A DNA stretch of 64,000 nucleotides from Timema cristinae (lineage: Eukaryota; Arthropoda; Insecta; Phasmatodea; Timematidae). The DNA is taken from positions 18,845,541 to 18,909,540 of the forward strand of contig JBCFYV010000024.1 in NCBI GenBank assembly GCA_039000515.1, read 5' to 3'. The translations under genes and the position numbers were made by a program. The notes under the pieces were generated by a model. It was not told where the DNA came from and made no database searches. It was given only the letters and a program-made list of their open reading frames with translations. Position 1 is the stretch's first letter; the number at the start of each line of letters is the position of its first letter. This document shows, piece by piece, positions 1 through 10,790 of the stretch.

Positions 1-96
1 GAGGTTCTGTGCCTTCCAGCAGTCGCTGCTGAGGGTACGTGCTGCTGGTGACGTCATCACGGTCCAGCCCCTCCCCCTCTTCATCATCAGTGTCCT
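1..96 (-). CDS. Homeobox-type gene, exon 2 (partial, runs off the left edge)
   Basis: This is an open minus-strand segment preceded by a good acceptor (pyrimidine/TTTTGTCAGCAG). Joined to the donor at 8395/8396, the phase fits: exon 1 ends with one base of a codon and this exon supplies two, giving ...AGRA then EDTDDEEGEGLDRDDVTSST.... The segment is acidic and then Ser/Thr/Gln-rich, like the linkers between an EH1 motif and the homeodomain in ANTP/NK-class proteins. The acceptor is a NAGNAG (CAGCAG). Using the first AG would start the exon at 99 and add one alanine in frame. The homeodomain itself would lie off the window, so the family call rests on exon 1. No stop occurs in this frame up to base 1. 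Confidence 0.5.
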
Positions 97-419
97 CTGC
101 TGACAAAACAAGTTAAATTCATCTACAGTCCAATTTTAGTAGGAAATACCTTTTTTATTATCTGACAATTAGTAAGCTACTAGATCTACTTTCACGTATT
201 CATACGTCAAGTCATATTATTTGAAGCTGTCAATTTTGATATATATTATAAATATCTATCAAAATTATCACTAATAATAATTATAACATTTTATAAAACA
301 TTCTAAAATATGAGATAAAATAGGGAGCGCCATAGATAAGATCTGGATATTTAGCATAAGTTAATTATTAGATTATTATTAGATGATCAAAATATTTGAG
401 TGGAGGGATATTGAGACAC

Positions 420-520
420 AATTTAAATAAAAATACCCTCAATACATGCGACCGGGATTAGAACAAAGATTTTCCTTTTACTGGCGATTCAGTCTAACCA
501 CAGAACACAGCCCCTCCTTC
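420..520 (-). repeat. Diverged tRNA-derived SINE fragment (family 1)
   Basis: Read on the minus strand, this has a box-A-like segment (gtggttagactgaatcgcc), a degenerate box B (gttctaatccc) and then the family-1 body start (ATGTATTGAGGGTA). It matches the better-preserved SINEs at 15429 and 37717 only loosely. Confidence 0.35.
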
Positions 521-1739
521 GTAAAGCAAAATTATAATAAGATGATTACTATGCACTTATAATATTTCCACTTGTGTTTAGGCGGAAAAGGGCGCGAAAC
601 AACGCTCGACACTTCATTTGACCTTGGGGTCGATTCTTGCTTGACCTCATTTGAAATGATTTCGGATGGTTTTCTCATTTAATTTTACAAGGAAAAAACA
701 AACTAGAAAAAATTCAAAAATGCACTCGAAAATATGGAAACGTGGCCCAGTGACAGAACTTGATTTGGTTTAACCCCCTTTCTCCTCCACCACCCTCCTA
801 TGTGGTTGAAACATTGCACCCCCTTTAACTTTCCCCTAAACTTATACTATCATGTCACTTCATTGTTAAGAAACTTCAATATTACTTTCTCTCGATACTT
901 CGGAGAGAGAGTGTTGTGATCGTCAAAAAAAATTGAACTCAAGATTTTGATAAATGTTGACCTTTCATGACCCCCTGAAAACTAAAAAGTTGTTTTAGCA
1001 ATGCCATCTGTCTGTCTGTACCTCAGGTTAGAGCCGAAACTATTTTACCGATTGGGTTGAATCTTGGTATCTGGGGTTTTCATAGGGTTGTCACGAGAGG
1101 TTTTTGGAATTAGATATCTGAAGCTAGATTTAAAGGTAGTTTATTAAAGGGCAAAAAGATTTAAAAAAATGATTTTCTCAAAATTAGCATTAAAGATTTT
1201 GATTAAATTTTATATCAGACACTCTTTATTATTATAAACAGATGGCAACTCTCGTGTTGTCATGAAAATGACTTTTAGGCTACTTTACGTGAGGAAAATT
1301 TTACAATTTCCATCATTTCTTCGAGAATATTTGAGATACGAAATAACTTATCATTGTAAAGTTATGGCACTATAAAAGATAAAAAAATTTTATCTAAAAT
1401 ATATTTTTATAAAACCAATAACGTGTGAGCTATAAGCAAATATATATACTTTATATTCAGGTATTAGAAAATGAATTTGATTCTAATGCTTCTTGATGGA
1501 CAAACAGTGTTCCTAGTTCCTAATGCCATAGAGTAAGTAAGTAACAATGTATACTATTTCATTTATGATCTTTGATGGAGTGTTTCTACAACAATGTATA
1601 GAGATATTATTTCGTTTCGCAAATTCTACGAGTTTTTAATAAATGTTTATTTTAAAATAAAAGAGGGAGAATGTTAGTGCGCGGTGTGCCATACCATTTA
1701 TTTATTTAGTTATATGAAGGGGTCCTCCTACATTTCTGG

Positions 1740-2270
1740 CAAATTTAAATTTTTTATTCAACTTAAAATATTTTTTATACCTCCCTTGTTTCATTATTTT
1801 AGGGGTCCCATTTAACATATTGAGACTCTTCTGGTTATTTTAAATGTTCCCTTTGCAGTCTTCCCGAACTTCAGCTTTCTACTACCCTAAGAAGAAGTTG
1901 TTTTTATTAATTTTGGACATTTTAAACCCCTTCCCACACTACCCCTCTTCCGCCATACCACTTGGAAATTCCATATTCTAAGACATATCCGATTATCTGG
2001 AGTTGTCCTTCTACCTGGCCGCTGGGTTTAGATTTTCTACCACACTTAATAGCCCAGTTATTTTCATGTTTATATCCTCCCTCTCCTATTTCTTGAAGTC
2101 TCATCTAAAAATTTAAGGTTTTCAGACTTTTATGATTATTTGAAAGTGTTCCTTTACCTTCTCACCAAATTTAATTTTCTACCTCATCTAAAAGTTTTTA
2201 TTTTTCTAATTATAGCCCCCTCCCAAATTCTCTGAGTCCTATTTTTAAATTTCTCATTTTTTAGATTTTC
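1740..2270 (-). repeat. Diverged 50-60-bp tandem repeat (dispersed family), minus orientation
   Basis: Successive plus-strand segments (cttctggttattttaaatg, gattatctggagttgtcctt, gattatttgaaagtgttcct) are the reverse-complement counterparts of the unit core AAATAGCTTCTAG plus GACCACTCC seen at 60800-61480 and 18816-19040. Units are strongly diverged, so the boundaries are approximate. Short minus-strand open frames here look incidental. Confidence 0.4.
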
Positions 2271-2385
2271 CTGGCTATATGTGGCAATCCCTCTAAAAAT
2301 TACATTCGGTACAGACTGCCGGGATTTAAACCCCAACCTCCCAATCATTTGCAATCCAGGATATCCATTCAACCACCGATGCGGA
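2270..2385 (-). repeat. tRNA-like SINE head
   Basis: On the minus strand this reads GGTGGTTGAATGGATATCC (box-A-like), then GGGTTTAAATCCC (box-B-like), as in tRNA-derived SINEs. The tandem repeat at 1740-2270 follows directly downstream on the same strand, so the two may form one composite element. Confidence 0.4.
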
Positions 2386-2451
2386 TATTAATTTAGTAGA
2401 AATTCATCCTCTTTATTTAGTGTCTTAGGATAATGGTTTGGTCCAACACAT

Positions 2452-2665
2452 TAAATCAGTCGGTAGCGTGTCGGCTTAGTAAGCTATGAGTACCGGGTTC
2501 GATTCACGGCATGGTTGGAAAATGTATAGTTAATGCAATGCAGGGTTCCTCTGTCTCAGTTGTGAATTAACTACCGGGGTTCTGGATGTTGTGTCTGTTC
2601 TAGATATAAAATATAGTAGAATCTTGTGGTGGTAAGAACACTATCTCATATCTGACAGCCACAGA
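2452..2665 (+). repeat. tRNA-derived SINE, family 2
   Basis: It starts with the tRNA-like TCAGTCGGTAGCGTGTCGG and CGGGTTCGATTC (box B). The body contains GGGGTTCTGGATGTTGTGTC. A second copy of the same head and body is at 9297-9520. It is not functional tRNA: there is no convincing acceptor-stem pairing. Confidence 0.6.
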
Positions 2666-2699
2666 AATTACTAAATTGGTTTAATATATTCATACGTCA

Positions 2700-4880
2700 A
2701 GTAATATGATCTACAACTATTACGTTTGCTAGATAATTTAGATACCTATTAAATAATGGATTAAAAATATAGTAAAACGTTAGCAATACTGACCACAAAA
2801 AAGGTATTTTCTAAACGGTTACTCCTATCAAAATCAGGGTATAGCTTATAAGTCATGTGCTGGTGTAATCGGTCGATTCAGGAAAGCAAAAAGATACTCA
2901 AATGAACAAAAAAAAACAAAAAACTATTTTGTTTGAGATTCAGATGCAAAAACATCCCCATTGCACACCATATACTTTTAATATTTGTTGATTCACCTGA
3001 AGGCCTGAAGGGTCGTATTGACAATCAGGAGAGATTTATTTTAGTCGTGGTTTTGAAAACATAGTACATACATTTTCAAGAACAGTACCACAACATACAT
3101 ACCGACAGAATAAATAAAGACGTCATCATTTGTAAAATTTGAATGAATGAACACTGAGTTTTAAGGCAATAAAAACCACAAAAGAACGAAATATTAATCG
3201 CATCAGTGGTCTTTTGGACTAAGTCGTCTGATCCAGCAGCGAAGAGGTCATAGTTAGTAGGCGGGCATATTCAGGTAATTTGCCCTAGTGAGTGTCCATC
3301 CGCCCTCCCCGTGAATTAGAGTACTTTCCCATATAGTGTAAGTATCCGAATAAACGTACCTAGAAATTAAATTTTGGAATGGGAAGGGGGGTTTTACATG
3401 TGGGGGTTTGGGACGAGGTACCCAAACAGTAGATGCAAGTAATAAAAAACAAATCTTTCTTGAAGTAATTGACCGTGCAAAGCGGAGCACAAAAGAATGG
3501 TAGGCTACATGAATTACATGGGATACATTTTAAACGTGACTGGTAGCCTATAACCTATTATATTATGTGTAGATTTATTGGCTATAAGATAATAAAAAAT
3601 AGGATTACCAACCATATGAATTTAATAAACAATTTCATACCATGCTTTCAGAAATGTATAAGTTATTTTAGTTGTTTCTTCTTTGCCAAATTAGATCTTA
3701 TAAGTTATTTAAATATCTAGTTTTACGCAACGCTATTTAGTTTAAAATTATGTAATAATTGATACAGTTTTGTTTCTTACTCATTACTTAAGTTTTAACA
3801 GTTCAAATTCTTTATCCCATATCGTGCGTGTTATAACCTCAATTTACTATATCTCTTATATTTTAAATTTAATTCATCTCTTTTGCTAACGTTAAAAATT
3901 AATTATCAAATTTGTCAGTTCACGTATTTCTCATTTAATTTACATTTCTCATATTATTATTTTATAACGTCTTTATTGCTTTCAAATTTTTTATATCTTT
4001 ATAGTATGCCTACTTTCCTGAAGATAACATCAAAAATGTCAAAACATATCGAGAAATTAAACTTATAGATGGACTTTTCCACCAAAAATTAAAGGAGCAA
4101 GGGACTTTTATAACAAGATATAATTGCGGATTTATAACTAATATCTTCAAATTTCTATACTCAACTTGAAACATATAATTAAATTATTCTGACACGTTAG
4201 TCCGGTGGGAACGGGGGGGAAGGATAGAGACTAGTGTTTATTTGTTTTTAAATACAAATTTTAATAGTGTTGTAACATTATGAAACTGAAAATGCTCAAG
4301 GCCTAGACTAATCGAATATAATAAATGGTTAGTGATCCAAATATAGTAATATTTTGTGCAAAAATGTTTCACTCTAGACTCCGATATGGTTTTGTCATAT
4401 TTACTCGTAGGATTTTAAAAGATTTATTGACCAATTATAATTTACTAAAATCAATATCTTAAAGAATTCAAATAAACCTGGATATAACGTAAATTTTTCC
4501 CCTGGATCAAAAACGTACCAACGTCCATGAAGAGCAATATTAGCTCCATCTTATTCTAACCACACTTGGTACTCACAAACTCTTAAATTAATTCCTTCCT
4601 ATATGAACTTAACATTTCTTTATCCAACCCAGCAATTAAATAAACTCTAGGTTGTCCTTTTATAATATCAGATGAAGGTTTAAAATTTACATATCTGGTG
4701 ACACATGTTAAACTTATAGCTGCAAGAATAATAAATACTACCAATACTTATGGGCTAGTAAAAGGATTTAAGTAACAAATTAGAAAATGTATTGCTCATA
4801 TTTTAAATTTTACTATTTAGTAGAAGTAGGTATCTATTAAGTTAAACTCTACGCCCCAAAAAGGGTGCTTTTGTCAGTAA
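2700..4880. other. AT-rich stretch without recognised features
   Basis: Intronic to the homeobox-type gene. I see no exon-like, RNA-gene or transposon signal. The short open frames at 3254-3490 (minus) and 3883-4068 (plus) have low-complexity or AT-driven content and no recognised domain. Confidence 0.3.
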
Positions 4881-5300
4881 AACAAGGGCTGTCACCTTTG
4901 AGGCCTTAAGGAAATTCAAGATTCGAGGAGTCAAGAAAATATTGGATTCAAGATTCAAAAAAATAAGTAAATGAATTCAACATTTTAATAGGAATTTGTT
5001 TTAGAACTTTAATATTGGCTATTTTGGGTTCAGCCTCAACATAAATAGGCCTAAAGGACAAACTTAGCAGCCAGACCCCAAACCTTTAACTTATGCATTG
5101 TACAAACAAACATAAACTAGCTACTGTTTCTATTTTCTAAAATACCTATTATATTTATATTTCCTTCAATGCTCACCATTTTATTGCAAGATTTAGTTTA
5201 AATTTGAAATTCGGGACTCATGTGTAAAATGTAGATTCGGATTCGAGATTTGGATTTGTAAAATAGTAGATTCGACCCATCTTTAATCAAAACAGCTTAC
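4880..5300. repeat. GATTC-rich interspersed repeat
   Basis: It contains many GATTC-containing phrases (AAATTCAAGATTCGAGGAG at the left, AGATTCGGATTCGAGATTTG at the right). Similar phrases recur at 8200-8350, 13230-13390, 32490-32880 and 34690-34770, which suggests a decayed MITE-like family. No clear terminal inverted repeat or target-site duplication was found. Confidence 0.35.
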
Positions 5301-5328
5301 ACATTGAATCCACATTTATATTAATTTT

Positions 5329-6105
5329 AGTTCAAGCCTTACAAACTCATCAACACAATAAAATATGCAGATGATCTAGCACTGCTGGCCAAAAATAAAG
5401 AAGATTTGCAGGAAATGATGGACCAGCTGGTGGAGATAGGGAGATGATATGGTATGGAGATCAAAATTGATAACTCAAAGTGATGGTGATTTCAATAAAT
5501 GTAGAGCCGTTGAAAATTAAAATTGTAAACAAGAAGTTGGAAAACATAGCACAGTTCAAGTACCTAGGAAGTCTACTGACAAATAATGTCTACTGCGCCA
5601 AGGAAATTAAGTCGAGGATCACCATGGTCAAGGAAAATTTCAAAAGAATAGGTTACTGCTAACCAGCAAGTTGAGTGTATACATTTAGAGGATCACACTG
5701 TATGAAGCAGAAACTTTGACTCTTAGGAAGAGGGAAAAGAAATACTTAGAGAACTTTGAAATGTGGTGCTGGAGAAGACTTAAGAATATCAGGTGTGGAC
5801 ATAACTTACAGGGTGTCAAATGAAAAAATCCTAAGAAGAGATGATGAAAAGAGAACCATTTTGGATGTGATTCTTTGATACAAAGAAAAACTGAATTGGA
5901 CACATCCTTAGGAGAAACTGTCTTCTGCACATCATAAAAGGCAACGGTTGAAGTAAATAGGAGCTTAAGAAGGAGTATTTAAATATTAGATGACTTGAAG
6001 GAAAGAAGAAAATTCTAGGATCTGAAGGAGGGGCAGAAGACAGGGTGCTTTGGCGGTCTGAGTTCACTGACAAAAGAAATGGACCTGTCGTAAGACAGAA
6101 CACCA

Positions 6106-6136
<31 letters not shown>
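5329..6136 (+). pseudogene. 5'-truncated LINE (non-LTR) reverse transcriptase 3' end
   Basis: The translation shows KYADDLALLAKNKEDLQ, which carries the YADD reverse transcriptase catalytic motif. It continues with FKYLGSLLTNN, EIKSRITMVKENF and the C-terminal KYLENFEMWCWRRLKNI typical of endonuclease/reverse-transcriptase LINEs. The frame is broken by several stops and shifts (for example after residue GR at about 5445 and after YC at 5662). It ends with a (TAA/AAT)n tail at about 6107-6136, as expected for 5'-truncated target-primed insertions. A second copy of the same 3' end lies at 63495-63815. The clade is not resolved. Confidence 0.8.
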
Positions 6137-6137
<1 letters not shown>

Positions 6138-6212
6138 TAATAAAGTAAACAAGATAGTATATATGCCTAACTGCAAAGTTGGATTCCTTCTTATAAACAA
6201 ATAGGCTACGGT

Positions 6213-6470
6213 AGGCCTATTGATTATTTTAGCACTGCCTCTTACTACTCGTTCAAGTTATAAGTATGCTTATGTACTAATTACGTAACGTACACTTTCT
6301 GAACTGACTGATTATATCAACACACACGAATTTCTATGAGCGAGAGTGAAAGGGCCTAACAATTTTGCCGGGAAAGGTGTTTTCATATACCTTACAGGTT
6401 TCTTTTACATGGCACAACTGACAATGAGATCAACGTCTTTACTTCCCCTTCGAAATAACTAGTTTTACGG
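6213..6470 (-). repeat. SINE with non-tRNA-like head and the shared 3' tail (type 4)
   Basis: The minus-strand 3' end is the shared tail (...GTAGTAAGAGGCAGTGCTAAA). The rest (tttgccgggaaaggtgtttt on plus) matches the copy at 44152-44330 and differs from the tRNA-headed family 1. The head has no obvious box A/B. Confidence 0.5.
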
Positions 6471-6752
6471 TTTTTTTTTTTTTTTTGCTCAAGAAAAATC
6501 CGTCAATCCTAGATGTGTTTCAAATCCACGAAGAGGCTAGTGATTTACCCCAATACCACTGAGGTTGACGGTTACTGTATTGATTTTTATAGAATTTCCT
6601 GGTTGACAGGCCATCAGTAATAGAATAAACCTACTAATTACCTGCCCAAAGTAGAAATTAAAATAGCAATATGAACAAATCTCAATCCAAACGTGCATTT
6701 ACGCGCATTATTTAGGATAGATAAATATGAATTAAATATGTTTGGATTAGAT

Positions 6753-7138
6753 CAGTGATTCTTAACCAGGGTTCCACGAAAATTTGCAAAATCTTGCTTT
6801 TTTTTTTAAATTGGACTGCGCATAATTTTTGGACACTGTGGATTTTTTTTAAAGAGGACTCGTGTATCAGAACAAGATGAAAGAAAAAAGTGCCCGTATT
6901 AATGTTAAAAAGTTAGGCTAGTAAGAATTTTGATATTCCGAGTTCAAGTACCGAAAGACATATAAATAGGCTTGAAATATTTTATTCGAACGAATGAGTT
7001 AGTAACTATTTACCAACTCTACTGATTTACACGTAGGCCTATATTTTGTCATTTTCCCCTGTCAAACCTGATACGTGTCGGACAGATTTTAAGAAATATT
7101 TTAAGGGTTCCTTTAAACAAAAAGTTTGGGAATCGGTG
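6753..7138. mobile_element. hAT-like MITE (tentative)
   Basis: The left end CAGTGATTCTTAACC and the reverse complement of the right end (CACCGATTCCCAAAC) are imperfect terminal inverted repeats. The 8 bases outside the ends are GATTAGAT and GGTTTGAT (6 of 8 match), consistent with a decayed hAT target-site duplication. There is no coding content. Confidence 0.4.
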
Positions 7139-7897
7139 GGTTTGATAAAGAAATGTTAAGTTCATATAGGATAAATTAATTTAAGCATACATTTTAGTAC
7201 CAATACCTATAAAATAACATAGGCCTACATAATTTTGTAAGATTTTATCAACATTATCTCATAAAAAATTTGTATTTTCTAAACGACCCTTCCTATGAAA
7301 CTTGGACTATAGTGTGCTCTTCTCCAAATGTGTAACGGCGGACTTCCCTTTCTACGATCATCGATTCAATTGGGATTTCCTTTTTTACGATCAAATTCTC
7401 TATTTATCGAACCCCTCAAATCTTAAGGTATTTGAGAGATTTTATACTCGTAAAATCCTAAAATATAAGTATCTCGAATTCAATAGAGTATTTAATTTGA
7501 AAATACAATTTTAATCAGTTGGTGAAAGGAATTATATAGACTTGTGTAATTGGTAGGATAACCCAATCACAAAAAGGTACAAAAGTGTAGGGGAAACCGG
7601 GGAGGCTTGCAACAGAATTCACATACACATTTTTATACGTTAATTTATATAAAATTAATCACTATATTTAATGGAAGTATTTATAGCCTACATGTGTCAA
7701 AAAATAAAAATAAGTTATAATATAAGATGGGTTGAGTATTAAAACATTGTGATCATCATCTATGATGAAGAAAAACAACAAACATTTAAAAGGAAGTTTT
7801 TTCTACTATAGACCATATTTAGTTTGACTCCTCCAAATGAATGTAAAAATTACATTTTACTCATGTAGAATCTCATTATATTAATTGATTTATTAAA

Positions 7898-8148
7898 ACC
7901 CGATTCGGTGGCCGCATGGTTTAAGGCACTACTATCGCAGTACATTAGACTGCCGATAACGAGGAGTTTGAGGTTCAAGCCTCACTCGGGTGTGCTGAGG
8001 GTGGTTTTACCAAAATTGTTTTCCACCCTAATTCCACGCAAATGAGGGTATACTTCCCTGAAATATAACCTTCCTCATCCCTAAAACCACTAACGTAATT
8101 AGTACATAAGCTATAATCCAAACAGGTAGTAAGAACTGGTGCTAAAAA
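7898..8148 (+). repeat. tRNA-derived SINE, family 1
   Basis: Head CGGTGGCCGCATGGTTTAAG (box A region) and GAGGTTCAAGCC (box B), then the family-1 body (CTGAGGGTGGTTTTACC, ACCTTCCTCATCCCTA) and the tail AACAGGTAGTAAGAACTGGT. It lies about 240 bp downstream of exon 1, inside the intron. Confidence 0.75.
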
Positions 8149-8395
8149 CTTACTAAAAAAGTTTTATCTTTGTTGTTTAAGACATAATTGACATAGCAAA
8201 CAAAATCAAGGCTTAAACAACAGTTTTTAAACTCAATTTTAAAAATTTTCACTCAACTAAAATTGAAGGCTACATTTTTAAAGTTTTGAGGATTCAAATG
8301 TTGATCAGAGATTCAAAATAAAATGTAGGATTCGATCCATCCGTAGTTGTTTTCTTCTGATAATGTTCTTATTGCGTGACAAAACGGTTACTCAC

Positions 8396-8459
8396 CTGCG
8401 CGGCCCGCGAGGACGTCTCCTAGAAGGTCCTTGATAAGAAACGACTTGGTATGTTGCAT
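8396..8459 (-). CDS. Homeobox-type gene, exon 1 with EH1 repressor motif
   Basis: The ATG at 8459-8457 opens 21 codons plus one base, ending at a strong donor (CGCAG|GTGAGT). The peptide begins MQHTKSFLIKDLLGD. SFLIKDLLGD is an EH1-like Groucho/TLE-binding motif. The closest form I know is the SFLIKDILGD-type motif of BarH-like (Barhl) proteins; related forms occur in BARX, HMX and BSX. The frame is closed by a TGA about 110 bases upstream with no other in-frame ATG between, which supports this start. The exon is GC-rich and sits beside a CCAAT-containing promoter-like region. The family assignment is inferred from a short motif near the N-terminus; the exact class is not settled. Its partner exon is at 1-96, across an intron of about 8.3 kb. 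Confidence 0.6.
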
Positions 8460-9060
8460 CTCTGTGCCGTCAATCACCGTGAACACGCGCCGACCGCGGG
8501 GACTACCCTCCACACCATCCCTTCCTCCACCCTCCTCCACTCGCCCTGCGTCATTTCACCTCAGGCGAGCTGACAAAACCCGAGAGCTATTATTACCCTT
8601 GAACCGAACCTATATTTTCCTCTCATTTCCTGACGACTACGGCGCTGAGCATTTAGTTGGGGAACCGCCTGGAAACGGTCGTTGATTGGTCACCATTCTC
8701 TCTCCGTGCGGTTTCTCATTGGTTAGAATCGTCCCCTTCTTCTCATCCCCCCTCCCTTCCTAAGTATCATAGCCCTTATGGTATAATCAAGGTGATGAGT
8801 GGGGACGGGTGGAAGGTTTAGAAATGGCCGCGTGCTATTGGCGGAGTTGAACGTTGACCTGCGCACTGACTCCTTATCGGCGAGAGGATGAGGTAGACGT
8901 TCTCTGGACCAAAAGATTATCTTCTTGAAAGAAGAGGGGAAACGATATCAAGGTGGAGTGAGTCATCGGGGCAAACAATCTACTCAGGGAGGGATAATAG
9001 GCTTTTGAGTCGGGAGACAAGTTGGGGCGGTTAAGTGCGGTCGGATCAAATTAGCACTAT
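8460..9060 (-). promoter_or_regulatory. GC-rich 5' UTR/promoter-like region of the homeobox-type gene
   Basis: This stretch is much richer in G+C and CpG than its surroundings. It holds three ATTGG (inverted CCAAT) boxes, at 8685-8690, 8718-8723 and 8837-8842, and a YY1-like ATGGCCGCG at 8824. No clear TATA box lies close to the ATG. It directly abuts exon 1 on the upstream side. Boundaries and transcription start are inferred. Confidence 0.45.
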
Positions 9061-9296
9061 TACAATATTGTTTGTTTTGTGTTCTACGTCGGTTAGGATG
9101 CGAGGATAATCCATTCAAAAACAACAATTTACATTCTTATTATCAAATAATTTTAAAAAATAAAATAAAAATATCAAGAATGTGTTTAATTTTTATTTAT
9201 CTTTCGATTTTATGTTTGAATTTAAGATAATTTATAATAGCGCAGCAATTTTTAGGTATTAATCTAACATAAGTTTATAACCCTAATTAATTCGAC

Positions 9297-9520
9297 ACCT
9301 TAGGTCAGTCGGTAGCGTGTCTGGTACTGAGCTAATGGACCCGGGTTCGATTCCCAGTATGACCGAAACATTTATCATTTGTGAAATGTGGGTTTATTCT
9401 TTCTTTGATGGATTAATGCCTGGGGACTGGATGTTGTGCCTGTCCTAGCCTTAAGTTAAATTCAAAGGCGTAAGATGCCACGATTGGACTAGCAAACCGG
9501 TAGTGGAAAATAAATAAAGT
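9297..9520 (+). repeat. tRNA-derived SINE, family 2
   Basis: It has the same head as 2452-2665: GGTCAGTCGGTAGCGTGTCT, then CCCGGGTTCGATTCCCAG (a near-perfect box B/T arm). The body includes GGGGACTGGATGTTGTGCC. The tail is not clearly delimited. Confidence 0.6.
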
Positions 9521-9904
9521 GAATAAAAAAACTGATCCAGTCTGATCCAGCTGGAAACAGTAATAAGATGGGAAAATAAAATATATCTCCAACAAACATC
9601 ACATAAATAAGAATAGCTTATCAATATAATTACCCCTAACAATTTTGAGCTCAATCAATTTTTATCCGCCCATTAATTGGTTTTTGAAACTGATTAATGC
9701 TAGTAGGCCTACCCTTAGGGACTATAACTTATTTATTTTAAACATATTAGGTTATTTTGATAGTCACACGAGCTACTATTTTGATGTAAATGCTAAACAA
9801 AATTGTTGTAGCCATCATTAAAAAAAATTTAATTTTCAAAACTAAGTAGGCCTAAGATAATCAGGTAAATAATCTCAAATAAATCTTTTTAGAAAATACC
9901 TAAA

Positions 9905-10345
9905 CGAATTCTTAATGTGTAAAACACAACCAAGATGCCAATTATAAGGTGTGGCATAAGGCAACGTGAGTAATTTTACTGTTTCTATAACATTACATTT
10001 CTTTGGCCAAAATAAATCAAATATTTCTCCAGTAGCAACATAGAGCTTAGTTTTCTGCACAAGCTAATATCAACAGATCTTGAATATCTGTCAAGGGTGT
10101 CCTGGAATTTTGTCAAAACTTTTTCTCTTTATTTAAAAAGTTTTGACATAATTCCAGGACACTCTTGACAGATATTCAAGATCTGTTGATATAATCATAT
10201 GCAGAAAACTAAATTATATGTTATAACTGGAGAAATATTTGATTTATTTTGGCCAAAAAAATTATATTCTATAAAAAGTGTAAAAATACTTGCGTTCCCT
10301 TTTGTCGCACCTTAAGCAAAACTTTTGAAGCCATTTTCAAAATAT
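9905..10345. mobile_element. Long inverted-repeat (fold-back) element
   Basis: The core arms 10067-10124 and 10136-10192 are nearly perfect reverse complements around an 11-bp loop (atatcaacagatct... versus ...agatctgttgatat). The arms continue outward for about 150 bp with lower identity: CTGGAGAAATATTTGATTTA on the right, and its complement near 10010-10032 on the left. A related, shorter copy is at 55268-55415. It carries no recognised gene; the minus-strand open frame at 9875-10060 is part of the left arm. Confidence 0.7.
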
Positions 10346-10532
10346 TTCAAATAAAATAAAATCAGTCACCAGCAAACTACCCTTACCTTTAACATGTAGC
10401 ATATGTAAAATAACACCCATATATTCTTTTTGAATAAAATCGTTAAAGACATTTTCAAAAATAATTCATAGCTTTAAGGCTAAAATAAAAATCACGATTT
10501 TGCATTGAAGTTTGACCATATAACAGCTAAAT

Positions 10533-10790
10533 AGCCCCGGCTTATGTGGCCGAATAGTTTAAGGCGTCACTGTCGTTTTATTCTAGTCTGCTGAAAATTG
10601 GGAGATTGGGGTTTGAGTCCCGATAGGGACTACTGAGGGTGTTTTTACCCTATATTGTTTTCACACTATCCTTCTAGGCAAATACGTGTATATTTCCTCT
10701 AAAATGCTTCCTTCCTCATCCCTACCACGTTAGAGTAATTACCACCTATGCGTATAACCTGAACAGGTATTAAAACGAGGTTATTTTTTT
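10533..10790 (+). repeat. tRNA-derived SINE, family 1
   Basis: Head ATGTGGCCGAATAGTTTAAG, box-B-like GGGGTTTGAGTCCCG, then the family-1 body with GCTTCCTTCCTCATCCCTAC and tail TGAACAGGTATTAAAACGAG. Flanking CTAAATA on both sides may be a short target-site duplication. Confidence 0.7.

Larger units (their letters stand above)
97..8395 (-). other. Intron 1 of the homeobox-type gene; mostly AT-rich repeats
   Basis: The intron is GT-AG (donor at 8395, acceptor at 97 or 100). It contains the SINEs, tandem repeat, LINE fragment and hAT-like MITE listed separately. I see no coding signal in 530-1740, 2700-4880 or 7140-7897. Around 900-1150 there is a moderately complex segment (TCTGTCTGTCTGTACC and flanks) that looks like a decayed interspersed repeat I cannot name. 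No additional exon was recognised. Confidence 0.4.

Noticed and set aside
5685..6200. Several minus-strand open frames of 61-91 codons
   Set aside because: Antisense shadows of the LINE fragment at 5329-6136.
9299..9365. tRNA gene suggested by a near-perfect box B
   Set aside because: The same head and body occur at 2452-2665, and the acceptor and anticodon arms are not convincing; called a SINE.
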